Positions 8,980 through 16,699 of a stretch of DNA of 47,975 bases are shown in pieces. A program made the position numbers and the translations under genes. The stretch covers positions 1-47,975 of the forward strand of contig JAFRHS010000030.1 of NCBI GenBank assembly GCA_017433225.1. Reading direction: 5' to 3'. Below the pieces are notes generated by a model. It searched no databases. It had not been told where the DNA came from and saw only the letters and a program-made list of their open reading frames with translations. Positions within the stretch are counted from its first letter, which is position 1; every line of letters starts with the position of its first letter. Origin of the DNA: Clostridia bacterium. Lineage in GTDB: Bacteria > Bacillota > Clostridia > Oscillospirales > Acutalibacteraceae.

Positions 8980-10473
8980 TCAGATGCCGAGCATGTCGTA
9001 GACCTGCTGCTCCATGCCGTCGGCGGTGCAGGTCGTCGTGAAGCGGAACGTCTTGTCCTTCAGGTTGCTGAGGGGAGCCGGGATCTTCACGCCGGTCTTT
9101 TCGGAGAGTGCGCCGGCCATGTCGAACTCGTCGAGGTCCGGGGTCTCGCCCAGGACGGCGGTCAGGACGCTCTTCGAGAACTTGTACGGGCTGGCCGTGG
9201 CCGCGATGACCGTCGGAGTCTCGTCCCCGTTCGCGGAGCAGTAGTCGCGGTAGACGGTGATGGCGACGCCGGTGTGGGTGTCGGACAGGTAACCGTCTTC
9301 CTCCCAGGTCTTCCGGATGACACCGGAGACGGTCTCGTCGTCCGCGCAGCCGGCGGCGAAATGCTCTTTGATCTGGGCGAAGACCTCGTCCGAGACGGTG
9401 TAGACACCGGCCGTCGCGAGTTCGCCCATCCAGTCGCGGACCGCGGCATCGTCTTCTCCGGAGAGGTGGAACAGAAGGCGTTCCAGGTTGCTGGAGATGA
9501 GGATGTCCATGGACGGCGACATGGTCGTATAGAACGTCCGGTTCCGGTCATAGGTCCCGGTCGTCAGGAAGTCCGTGAGGACGTTGTTGGCGTTGGATGC
9601 GCAGATGAGTTTGCCGACGGGCACGCCCATGAGTTTCGCGTAGTACGCCGCGAGGATGTTGCCGAAGTTGCCGGTGGGGACGACGACGTTCATCGCCTCT
9701 CCGGGAGCGACCTTGCCCTTTTCGAGCATGTCGGCATAGGCGCTGCAGTAGTAGACGATCTGCGGCACGAGACGGCCCCAGTTGATGGAGTTCGCGGAGG
9801 AGAACATGAGTCCGTTTTCCGCGAGCTTCGCGCCGACGGCCTTGTCGGTGAAGATCTTCTTGACGCCGCTCTGGGCATCGTCGAAGTTGCCCTCGATGGC
9901 GCAGACACCGACGTTGCCGCCTTCCTGGGTGACCATCTGGAGTTTCTGCATGGGGCTGACGCCGTCCCTCGGATAGAAGACGAGGATACGGGTGCCGGGC
10001 ACGTCTTTGAAGCCTTCCAGAGCCGCTTTGCCGGTGTCACCGGACGTGGCGACCAGGATGACGATCTGTTTGTCGGGAGCCGCCTTCTTCGACGCGGTGG
10101 TCAGGAGGTAGGGCAGCAGCTGGAGCGCCATGTCCTTGAACGCGCAGGTGGGCCCGCGGAACAGTTCGAGGACTTCCGCCTTCTCGTCGAGCGTGACGAG
10201 GGGCGCCACTTTGTCGGAGTCGAACTTGCCGTCGGCATAAGCGCCGCTGACGCAGTAGTCGATCTCCTCCGGAGTGAAGTCCGTGAGGTACAGAGAGAGG
10301 ACCTTCTTCGCCCGCTCGATGTAGGACATCGGGATCATCTCCTGCAGATCCTGCAGAGAGAGCTTCGGGATCTCGACCGGGACGAACAGGCCGCCGTCCT
10401 CGGAGATGCCGCGGGTGATGGCCTCACTGGCCTCGACGCGTAACGTGTTGTTTCGGGTGCTGGTGTAAAGCAT
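8980..10473 (-). CDS. thrC: threonine synthase
   Basis: A 497-residue PLP enzyme converting O-phosphohomoserine to threonine. The N terminus (LYTSTRNNT followed by GLFVP) and the PLP lysine K113 in GPTCAFKD are characteristic of the longer class of threonine synthase. The start at 10473 has TTAGGAG upstream; longer in-frame extension into the yraN gene lacks this. The neighbours are not threonine-pathway genes: it follows the YraN-family gene by 19 bases. No T-box or threonine leader peptide was seen upstream, so it seems to be expressed with its housekeeping neighbours. Confidence 0.94.
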   Translation of the reverse strand: MLYTSTRNNTLRVEASEAITRGISEDGGLFVPVEIPKLSLQDLQEMIPMSYIERAKKVLSLYLTDFTPEEIDYCVSGAYADGKFDSDKVAPLVTLDEKAEVLELFRGPTCAFKDMALQLLPYLLTTASKKAAPDKQIVILVATSGDTGKAALEGFKDVPGTRILVFYPRDGVSPMQKLQMVTQEGGNVGVCAIEGNFDDAQSGVKKIFTDKAVGAKLAENGLMFSSANSINWGRLVPQIVYYCSAYADMLEKGKVAPGEAMNVVVPTGNFGNILAAYYAKLMGVPVGKLICASNANNVLTDFLTTGTYDRNRTFYTTMSPSMDILISSNLERLLFHLSGEDDAAVRDWMGELATAGVYTVSDEVFAQIKEHFAAGCADDETVSGVIRKTWEEDGYLSDTHTGVAITVYRDYCSANGDETPTVIAATASPYKFSKSVLTAVLGETPDLDEFDMAGALSEKTGVKIPAPLSNLKDKTFRFTTTCTADGMEQQVYDMLGI

Positions 10474-10492
10474 GGATGCGCTCCTAACGTTG

Positions 10493-10870
10493 TTAATTCG
10501 CTGTAAAAGCGTTCTTGATATATTCATAGGCCACCGGTCTGCCCTCGCTGTTCGCGAACACTTCGATGCAGTCGAAGCGGGGCTGCAGTCCGTCCCGCTC
10601 CACGAGGGAGGGGTGGCAGACGATGTAGTATTCGGTGGTCTTGATGATCTTCTGCTGTTTCGACAGGGTGACACTTTCCGCCGGGCGGCCCATCGAGCGT
10701 TCCGAGCGGGTCTTCACTTCGACGAAGCAGAGGAAGCCCTCCTTGCGGGCGATGATGTCGATCTCTCCGAAGCGGCTTCGGAAATTGCGGTCGAGGACTT
10801 CGTAGCCGAGTCCTTCGAGCACTTCACAGGCATAGTCCTCTCCGAGGTTGCCAAGGCCGTTTTTGTTCAA
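10493..10870 (-). CDS. YraN family (UPF0102) nuclease-fold protein
   Basis: A 125-residue protein of the YraN/UPF0102 family, related to Holliday-junction resolvases and restriction endonuclease folds. The motif GEIDIIARK...FVEVKTR supplies the acidic and lysine residues of a PD-(D/E)XK-like site. Family function is not firmly established. It lies 21 bases after rnhB, a very common pairing, which suggests a role in DNA or RNA maintenance. Confidence 0.9.
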   Translation of the reverse strand: MNKNGLGNLGEDYACEVLEGLGYEVLDRNFRSRFGEIDIIARKEGFLCFVEVKTRSERSMGRPAESVTLSKQQKIIKTTEYYIVCHPSLVERDGLQPRFDCIEVFANSEGRPVAYEYIKNAFTAN

Positions 10871-10891
10871 TGCGACGCTCCCCTCTCGTCT

Positions 10892-11518
10892 TCAGTGAAA
10901 GTGTTCTTCGAGGTTTTTGAGAAAGCTTTGGCGATGTACCTCGGAAACGCCGTACTGCTGCAGCATCTCGTAGTGCAGCTTCGTGCCGTACCCCTTGTGT
11001 TTCTCGAACTGGTACTGCGGGAAGAGCTTTGCGATCTCCAGCATGTACCGGTCTCTCGAGACCTTCGCAAGGATGGAGGCGGCGGCGATGGACATGGACC
11101 GGGCGTCGCCCTTGACGACGGTCTCGACCACGGCGTCCACGCCGGGGTTCCGGTTCCCGTCCACGAGGGCGAGGTCCGGTTTGACCCGAAGCCCGTTGAA
11201 CGCCCGGTTCATGGCGAGGAACGTGGCCTGCAGGATATTGAGTTCATCGATCTCCTTCTCGGTGGCGGAGGCGACACAGTAGTCGTCGGCCACCTCGAGG
11301 ATGAGGTCGAACAGCTCGTCCCGCTTTTTGGCGGTGAGCTTTTTAGAGTCGTTCAGTCCGGGGATGTCGGTGCCGGGCTTCAGGACGACCGCCGCCGCGA
11401 ACACGGGACCCGCCAGGGGGCCTCTGCCCGCTTCGTCGATGCCGCAGACGCGGGCGAGCCCTTCGGCTCTCCCCTTGTCTTCCAGCTCGTAAGTCGGTGT
11501 CGTTTTTTCCTTCGCCAT
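10892..11518 (-). CDS. rnhB: ribonuclease HII
   Basis: A 208-residue enzyme that cuts RNA in RNA-DNA hybrids and starts ribonucleotide excision. The acidic active site is visible: D28-E29 in GIDEAGRGPLAGPV, Asp in ALVDGNR and Asp in the SRDRYM region. The start at 11518 was chosen because AAAGGA, which is the end of rbgA, lies 7 bases upstream. The longer frame up to 11713 overlaps rbgA and looks like shadow sequence. rbgA-rnhB-yraN is a conserved Firmicute order. Confidence 0.95.
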   Translation of the reverse strand: MAKEKTTPTYELEDKGRAEGLARVCGIDEAGRGPLAGPVFAAAVVLKPGTDIPGLNDSKKLTAKKRDELFDLILEVADDYCVASATEKEIDELNILQATFLAMNRAFNGLRVKPDLALVDGNRNPGVDAVVETVVKGDARSMSIAAASILAKVSRDRYMLEIAKLFPQYQFEKHKGYGTKLHYEMLQQYGVSEVHRQSFLKNLEEHFH

Positions 11519-11522
11519 TCCG

Positions 11523-12395
11523 TTATCCTTTCGGACGCTCGAGGGTGATCTTCCCGAGCTTCCCGCTGCGGTACTCCGTGAGCAGGGTGTTGGCGGCCCG
11601 CTCCGTGTCGACCTCGTTGCCGCGCAGGAGCATGCCCCGTTTGCGGCCGATGGCTTCGAGGACCTCGTAGGGTTCCATGTCCGCCACGGAGGCGTCGACC
11701 TTGTAGCGCTCACAGAGCCGGTCGGTGTAGTCGGTCTTCAAAATGGCAAGGAGCCGGACCGCGATGGTCTCGACATCCATGACGTCGTTTTTGATGGACC
11801 CGATGAAAGCCAGTTTATCGCCCACGGCCGGGTCGTCGAACTTCGGCCAGAGCACGCCGGGCGTGTCGAGGAGTTCGATGCCGTCTCCGCAGACGACCCA
11901 CTGGTTGGAGCGGGTGACGCCGGGACGGTTCGCGACCTGCAGCTTCGATTTACTGCTCATGCGGTTGATGAACGAGGACTTGCCCGTGTTCGGGATGCCC
12001 ACGACCATGAGCCGCAGCGGACGGCCGCTCATGCCCTTCGCGTTGTTCTGCTCGATCCGCTCGGCGAGGGCTTTGCGAACGAGCGGCACGAAGCCGTTCA
12101 GACCCTTGCCGGTCTTGCAGTCGACCGACAGGACGAAAGCACCCCTGCTCTGGAAGTGGTCCATCCAGGCACGGGTGGCATTCTGGTCGGCGACATCCGA
12201 CTTATTGAGAAGGATGATCCTGGGCTTTCCGGACGTGATGTCGTCGAGCTCGGGATTGCGGCTGCTCTCGGGGATGCGGGCGTCGACGATCTCGACGACG
12301 GCATCGACCAGAGGCAGGCTCTCTTTGATCTTCCGGCGGGTCTTGGCCATATGGCCCGGGAACCACTGGACGGTCTGTTTCTGAAAGTCAGGCAT
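11523..12395 (-). CDS. rbgA: ribosome-biogenesis GTPase RbgA (YlqF)
   Basis: A 290-residue circularly permuted GTPase needed for maturation of the 50S subunit. The permuted motif order is visible: G4 NKSDVAD first, then G1 GIPNTGKSS and G3 DTPGVLWPK. The C-terminal ANTAR-like helical domain follows. Its ATG comes immediately after the lepB stop codon, and its ribosome binding site GGAGGG is the end of lepB, so translation is likely coupled. The end of rbgA provides the ribosome binding site of rnhB. Confidence 0.95.
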   Translation of the reverse strand: MPDFQKQTVQWFPGHMAKTRRKIKESLPLVDAVVEIVDARIPESSRNPELDDITSGKPRIILLNKSDVADQNATRAWMDHFQSRGAFVLSVDCKTGKGLNGFVPLVRKALAERIEQNNAKGMSGRPLRLMVVGIPNTGKSSFINRMSSKSKLQVANRPGVTRSNQWVVCGDGIELLDTPGVLWPKFDDPAVGDKLAFIGSIKNDVMDVETIAVRLLAILKTDYTDRLCERYKVDASVADMEPYEVLEAIGRKRGMLLRGNEVDTERAANTLLTEYRSGKLGKITLERPKG

Positions 12396-13145
12396 TTAAC
12401 CCTCCGGGAGCTCCAGGTCGACGATGCCGTTCGGGGTGGAGGCCCGTTTGGCAATGCCGAGGATGTAGTCGTTATCGATGAGTCCGATGGCCGTCGAACG
12501 GGAGTCGATCGAGTTCTGACGGTTGTCGCCCATGACGAAGCAGTGCCCTTCCGGTACCATCAGGGGCAGGGACATATCGTAGGAGTTGATGGTCTCGTTG
12601 TTGATGTAGGGCTCGTCAAGGATCTGACCGTTGACGATGACGTCGCCGGTGTCATAGTTGATATCGATGATCTGCCCTTCGGTCGCGATGACGCGCTTGA
12701 TGATGTTCTCATGGTACGCGTTCTCCTGCGAGATGACGACGACGTCGCCGTAGCGCGGGTCGGTGTCCTCCATCTGGGACAGGAAGACCCAGTCGCCGGA
12801 GTGGAGCGTCGGCTCCATGGACTCGCCGACGACACCGGAGAACCGGTAGAGGAACGTGAACAGGATCGCCGTCATGACTGCGGCCACCATGAGGACGCTG
12901 ACGAACTCATAGGTGAACTCGAGCGCTTTGCGGCGGGAGGTCTTCTCCACGAATGTCTCCGTGTCCGCTGCGACTACCGTGTCGGCTTCAGCTTCCGCCT
13001 CGATCTTCCCGAGCTCCGCATCGAGGTTCAGTTCGCCCTCGACGGCCGCCTCTTCCAGCACTTCGATGGCCTGTGCCGCCTCGCTGTAAGTTTCTTCCAC
13101 CTGTGCCAGATCTTCTGCCAGGCTCTTTTTCTTGAACAGACTCAT
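12396..13145 (-). CDS. lepB: signal peptidase I with acidic N-terminal extension
   Basis: A 249-residue membrane protease that removes signal peptides. The nucleophile S109 (GESMEPTL) and general base K150 (NIIKRVIA) are present, with GDNRQNSIDSR as the later conserved box. One membrane segment spans about residues 78-100. Unlike compact Firmicute enzymes, some 75 mostly acidic, helical residues precede the membrane segment on the cytoplasmic side; their role is unknown. It is paired with a second signal peptidase 3 bases upstream and is followed directly by rbgA. The lepB-rbgA-rnhB order downstream of rplS is usual in this phylum. Confidence 0.94.
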   Translation of the reverse strand: MSLFKKKSLAEDLAQVEETYSEAAQAIEVLEEAAVEGELNLDAELGKIEAEAEADTVVAADTETFVEKTSRRKALEFTYEFVSVLMVAAVMTAILFTFLYRFSGVVGESMEPTLHSGDWVFLSQMEDTDPRYGDVVVISQENAYHENIIKRVIATEGQIIDINYDTGDVIVNGQILDEPYINNETINSYDMSLPLMVPEGHCFVMGDNRQNSIDSRSTAIGLIDNDYILGIAKRASTPNGIVDLELPEG

Positions 13146-13148
13146 ATA

Positions 13149-13700
13149 TCATTCCTCCGAATTCGAAAGATGGACCAGTAATTTTCCTAAGATGCGGTGG
13201 GTATCCACAAGCCCCACTTCATAGGAGCGGGAGTCGAGCGAGTTGCCGCGGTTGTCTCCCATGACGAACACATAGCCGCTGGGGACCGTCAACGGGAAGT
13301 CCGGCGGGCCCGGGGAGACATCGTAGGTCTCCTGATCGATGTAGGGTTCGTCGAGCAGCACGCCGTTCAGGTACACGCTGCCGTTCTGGAAATCGATGGT
13401 GTCGCCGGCGACGGCGATGACCCGTTTGACCAGCGGGTCGTCATCGGCCCGGGAAATGACGACGATCTCACCCCGTTCGTAACGGGTGGTGACATCTGTC
13501 AGGATGAGCCGGTCACCGTGCTGCAGGTTCGGCACCATGGAGTGTCCGTCGACGGTGACGACCCGGAACAGGAACGTCAGGATGAGCATGACGGCTGCAA
13601 TGGCGCCGGCGACGGTCGCGACGAAGTCGAACCATTTTTCCGCAGGATGCGGGGTCGACTCGGCACCGGACACATCGACCGCTCGGTACTGGATCTTCAT
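13149..13700 (-). CDS. lepB: signal peptidase I (second copy)
   Basis: A 183-residue type I signal peptidase. It has a membrane segment at about residues 25-48, the nucleophile S54 in GHSMVPNL, the general base K92 in LVKRVIAV, and the conserved box GDNRGNSLDSR. It is diverged from the neighbouring copy and lacks the acidic N-terminal extension, so the pair is an old duplication rather than a recent one. The start has GGAGGG upstream. The gene is the first after the rplS terminator. Its promoter should lie at 13701-13780, but several weak boxes compete and I do not assign one. Confidence 0.93.
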   Translation of the reverse strand: MKIQYRAVDVSGAESTPHPAEKWFDFVATVAGAIAAVMLILTFLFRVVTVDGHSMVPNLQHGDRLILTDVTTRYERGEIVVISRADDDPLVKRVIAVAGDTIDFQNGSVYLNGVLLDEPYIDQETYDVSPGPPDFPLTVPSGYVFVMGDNRGNSLDSRSYEVGLVDTHRILGKLLVHLSNSEE

Positions 13701-13780
13701 GCTCTTCCCTCCTTTTTTCTACAGGAATCTATTATCCGTGATATTCTACCAAAAAAATGCTTTAATATCCACTATAAATA

Positions 13781-13819
13781 ATAAAATAAAAAGAAGGAGA
13801 CCTCAAAAGGTCTCCTTCT
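13781..13819 (-). terminator. terminator of rplS
   Basis: Perfect 11-bp stem AGAAGGAGACC/GGTCTCCTTCT (13792-13802 with 13809-13819), a 6-base loop, and a T-rich run on the minus strand at 13781-13791. Confidence 0.9.
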
Positions 13820-13846
13820 AATTGGTTCACCTGGAAGGGTGACGGA

Positions 13847-14188
13847 TCAGACCGTACCCTTGACTTTGGCAGCCTTACCAACGCGGTCACGCAGGTAGTA
13901 GAGTTTCGCTCTGCGGACTTTACCGGAGCGGACGACCGTGACTTTGGTCACGTTCGGGGAGTTGACCGGGAAGACTCTTTCGACACCGACGCCGTAGGAA
14001 ACGCGGCGAACGGTGAAGGTCTCGGAAACTCCGGAGCCTCTCTTGGCGATGATGGTGCCTTCGAAAGCCTGGATTCTCTCTCTGCTGCCTTCCTTGATGC
14101 GAACGTCGACTCTGACGGTATCACCGATGTTCAGAACCGGCTGCTCTTCTTTGACCATACCTTCGGTCATGATTTTCAGTGCGTCCAT
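13847..14188 (-). CDS. rplS: 50S ribosomal protein L19
   Basis: A 113-residue ribosomal protein at the 30S-50S interface. The sequence contains the family signature around [19 protein letters not shown] and ends in the basic segment [17 protein letters not shown]. The start has AAGGAGG upstream. It is transcribed alone: the promoter at 14272-14300 precedes it by about 80 bases and the terminator at 13781-13819 closes it. The leader contains a small ACGCT/AGCGT hairpin. Whether it is an L19-type autoregulatory leader cannot be decided by eye. Confidence 0.97.
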   Translation of the reverse strand: MDALKIMTEGMVKEEQPVLNIGDTVRVDVRIKEGSRERIQAFEGTIIAKRGSGVSETFTVRRVSYGVGVERVFPVNSPNVTKVTVVRSGKVRRAKLYYLRDRVGKAAKVKGTV

Positions 14189-14271
14189 GTGTTATTCCTC
14201 CTTGAGAATCAGAACGTTCATACACGCTGAGCGTCAGAGGACCGTCCGCTTTTGGATTTAAATGCCCTAAT

Positions 14272-14300
14272 ATATTATCAGCAATGCACGCACTTTGCAA
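14272..14300 (-). promoter_or_regulatory. promoter of rplS
   Basis: Minus-strand -35 TTGCAA (14295-14300), 17-base spacer and -10 TAATAT (14272-14277). It is divergent from the trmB promoter about 20 bases away. Confidence 0.7.
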
Positions 14301-14309
14301 GAGTTTTTT

Positions 14310-14346
14310 CCACGTTATTGGATTTCCACGTGGTTTATGCTAAAAT
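14310..14346 (+). promoter_or_regulatory. trmB promoter with overlapping inverted repeat
   Basis: Plus-strand -35 TTGGAT (14318-14323), 17-base spacer and -10 TAAAAT (14341-14346) with an extended TGC just upstream. The inverted repeat CCACGT (14310-14315) and ACGTGG (14327-14332) flanks the -35 box and could be an operator; no regulator is identified. Confidence 0.65.
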
Positions 14347-14383
14347 ACTTTTCACAAAAGAGGGAACGAAAGGGGTCTGTCCC

Positions 14384-15061
14384 ATGCGAATGCGGAAAAA
14401 GAAAAATCTCGGGCCGAGGCTCGAGGCGGTCGCCGACTATCTGCTCGACACCGTCACAGACGACCCCAACGCCCTGACCGCCATCCAGCAAAAGGAGTAC
14501 CTCGACTACGAGGCCATATTCGGGAACGACCACCCGGTCTATCTCGAGATCGGCTGCGGCAAGGGTCAGTTCATCGCCGAACTGGCGGCACGCCACCCGG
14601 AGTACAACTACATCGCGGTCGAGAAGGTCTCGGACGTCATCGTCATGGCGGCGGAGCGGGCCAAACGGGACGGCCTCACGAACGTGAAATTCGCCCCCAT
14701 CGGCGCCGAATACCTGCAGAAATTCCTGCCGGACCACAGCATCGCCGGCATCTACCTCAACTTCTCCTGCCCCTACCCGAAAGGCAGTTACAAGAACCAC
14801 CGGCTCACCAACGGACGCTTTCTGGCGATCTACCGCGACCTGCTCAAAGCGGGCGCAGAAGTCCATCAGAAGACCGACAACATGCACTTTTTCGAGTATT
14901 CGATCGAAGAGTTCTCGAAGGCGGGCTGGCAGCTCAAGAACATCTCTCTGGACCTGCACCACAGTGACTTTGAGGGGAACATCGTCACCGAGTACGAACA
15001 GCGGTTCGCAAGCCAGGGCTGTCCCATCTATCGGCTGGAAGCGTTCCTGCCGGAATCGTAA
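14384..15061 (+). CDS. trmB: tRNA (guanine-N7-)-methyltransferase TrmB
   Basis: A 225-residue SAM-dependent enzyme that methylates G46 of tRNA. The SAM-binding motif is LEIGCGKGQF, and the conserved block RFLAIYRDLLKAGAEVHQKTDN follows. Odd point: the usual NFSDPWPK catalytic motif reads NFSCPYPK here, with Cys129 in place of Asp and Tyr131 in place of Trp. The start at 14384 is preceded by AAAGGGG; the frame could be extended upstream, but only into the promoter. It is followed 21 bases later by a small membrane protein gene. I am confident of the family, less of unchanged activity. Confidence 0.9.
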   Translation: MRMRKKKNLGPRLEAVADYLLDTVTDDPNALTAIQQKEYLDYEAIFGNDHPVYLEIGCGKGQFIAELAARHPEYNYIAVEKVSDVIVMAAERAKRDGLTNVKFAPIGAEYLQKFLPDHSIAGIYLNFSCPYPKGSYKNHRLTNGRFLAIYRDLLKAGAEVHQKTDNMHFFEYSIEEFSKAGWQLKNISLDLHHSDFEGNIVTEYEQRFASQGCPIYRLEAFLPES

Positions 15062-15082
15062 CCACTTCAAGGAGGAACGGAA

Positions 15083-15430
15083 ATGTCCATCGCAGTACCC
15101 ATCATTTTGTTCATCCTCCTGGTCGGCCTCTCGGTCGCCATGGATATCCTCGGCTGGAAGCAGTTCCGCCACTTATACTGGCTCATCAGTGTCCTCACCG
15201 GCTTTGTCGGGAACATCACGTTTTTCCTGATGATGGGCTATTACAACTCCCTCGCCGTCGCGCAGCGGGAGTCCATGCAGATCGTCACGGACCTCGTCCC
15301 CTACGGGAAGTATTCGATCGTCTGCGCCATGTTCGCGTTCTTCCTGCTCGGACTCATGATCTTCGCGATCGTCTTCTGGGTCGGCCGCTATCTCATCAAC
15401 AAGCAGGAAAACCCCTATTTCAGAGGTTGA
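15083..15430 (+). CDS. small membrane protein of unknown function
   Basis: A 115-residue protein that I do not recognise. Three hydrophobic segments are visible at about residues 3-22, 30-52 and 77-103, separated by short charged loops, and the tail INKQENPYFRG is polar. An AGGAGG site stands in front of the ATG. It probably shares the trmB promoter. The reading frame looks real because of the strong ribosome binding site, the clear membrane pattern and codon use like its neighbours. It ends about 36 bases before structured element C. Confidence 0.75.
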   Translation: MSIAVPIILFILLVGLSVAMDILGWKQFRHLYWLISVLTGFVGNITFFLMMGYYNSLAVAQRESMQIVTDLVPYGKYSIVCAMFAFFLLGLMIFAIVFWVGRYLINKQENPYFRG

Positions 15431-15465
15431 GCGGAGGGGAACCGGCCGGGCCGGATATCGGTTCC

Positions 15466-15559
15466 GTTTTTGCGTTCCTTTTTGCTTGCCAACCCGAACC
15501 CCCGCGCGCTTAAAAACCATCGCGCCGCTCCCCCCTGCACAAAAAGAAGCCGCAAAAAC
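15466..15559 (+). other. structured element C (repeated intergenic motif)
   Basis: A long imperfect hairpin. The outer stem GTTTTTGCG/CGCAAAAAC (15466-15474 with 15551-15559) and second stem CTTTTTG/CAAAAAG (15478-15484 with 15540-15546) enclose an internal loop. Its left strand reads TTGCCAACCCGAACCCC and its right strand CGCTCCCCCC. A GCGCG/CGCGC hairpin (15504-15525) caps it. The left-strand core closely matches elements A (19268-19369) and B (32404-32546). It lies downstream of the small membrane protein gene and before a bidirectional terminator. Function unknown. Confidence 0.55.
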
Positions 15560-15609
15560 TCCCCTTGCCTCATGTCGATCGGTTGCCGGCCCGACCGGTT
15601 CCCGCATCC

Positions 15610-15655
15610 AAAAAAATCAGCCCCGAAACGAGTGTTTCGGGGCTTTCGTTTTACT
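15610..15655. terminator. bidirectional terminator
   Basis: An 11-bp stem AGCCCCGAAAC/GTTTCGGGGCT (15619-15629 with 15634-15644). There is a run of A at 15610-15616, which is a T-run for minus-strand transcription, and a T-rich stretch after it on the plus strand. It can serve both the trmB unit and the minus-strand gene ending at 15651. Confidence 0.88.
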
Positions 15656-16679
15656 TTTTCTTCTTTGCTTTTTTCGCTGCTTTGGCGTCTGCCCTGGCGG
15701 CTTTTTTATTGCTCTTTTTGTAGGCTTTCTTCGCCTTTTTCTCGGTCTTTCTCTCCTGCTTCGCCTCGACCTTGCGCGACTGGTTCAGGAAGTACATGCC
15801 GACGCCGGCGGCGGTCATCGTCACCTGGACGAGCTCGCGCCAGTGGTTCTTCGTGATGTCCTGGAAGACCTGATCGTAATCCATGCCGGCGATCTTCGTG
15901 TAGAGCTGTTCCCCGAGACCGGTGTTCGACATATCGGCCACCATCTGGGTGCCGAGGTACTTCTCATAGGTGTCGGAGAGGAACTTCTCGAATGCCGGGC
16001 GGGGCAGGTCGAAGTACCGCTCGAGGAAGCCGGCGAGGGTCAGCGTCTCGAACTGTTCGACCGCGTCGAGGACACGGGTGACGACCGTGCCGCCGAGTTC
16101 CGTTTCAAGTCCTTTGTCGATATACTCCGCGAGAGTTGCCTTCACGTTGTCGCCGAGGCCGCCGTTCAGGAAGGCGGCGACGGACGTGCCGGCGAAGACC
16201 GTATTGGCCGTATTGATGAGGAAATCGGCCAGCCCGGCGATGAGTTTCTCCCGGTCGTCCTTGCTGTCGATAACATCCTGGAGACGGTCGCGGAACAGCC
16301 CTTCCAGCTTGATGGTGTCGGACAGGTTCGCCCGGTCGAGGACGGTGGTCACGAGAGAGTTCAGGGTCACGTCCTTCATGTAGTCATAGACGAACCAGAG
16401 GATCTTCTCGATGGCGATGTCCTTGATCGGCGTCTGGCGGAACGTGTTTTCGACCGTCGTCGCCGCCTTCGGCAGCACGGCGTTCAGACCGTCGCGGACT
16501 CCCGTAGCGATCTCTTTCTGGAGCATCGGGATGATACCGCCGATCTGCACCTCTTTCCCCTGCCACTGGATCGTGGTCTTCGGGGCCAGGAGCAGGCCTT
16601 CGACGATGACGCTCGCCAGGATGTATTTCCCGCTGTAGCGGATGTCTTTCAAACCGAGTTTCTTGTATCTTCCGGGCAT
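15651..16679 (-). CDS. unknown protein with lysine-rich C-terminal tail
   Basis: A 342-residue protein I cannot place in a family. Residues 1-290 look helical, with a repeated amphipathic pattern (phrases such as LEGLFRDRLQDVIDSKDD and LAGFLERYFD). One moderately hydrophobic stretch, about residues 281-297 (LVQVTMTAAGVGMYFL), could be a membrane or buried helix. Residues 299-342 are strongly basic (repeats of KKA, KAAKK, KKKK). It follows the DUF2344 gene by 20 bases and is the last gene of the radical-SAM unit, where many Clostridia have an RNase G gene. A role with RNA or with the membrane is possible but unproven. Confidence 0.7.
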   Translation of the reverse strand: MPGRYKKLGLKDIRYSGKYILASVIVEGLLLAPKTTIQWQGKEVQIGGIIPMLQKEIATGVRDGLNAVLPKAATTVENTFRQTPIKDIAIEKILWFVYDYMKDVTLNSLVTTVLDRANLSDTIKLEGLFRDRLQDVIDSKDDREKLIAGLADFLINTANTVFAGTSVAAFLNGGLGDNVKATLAEYIDKGLETELGGTVVTRVLDAVEQFETLTLAGFLERYFDLPRPAFEKFLSDTYEKYLGTQMVADMSNTGLGEQLYTKIAGMDYDQVFQDITKNHWRELVQVTMTAAGVGMYFLNQSRKVEAKQERKTEKKAKKAYKKSNKKAARADAKAAKKAKKKK

Positions 16680-16699
16680 ATTGCGATCTCCTCTTCTGG

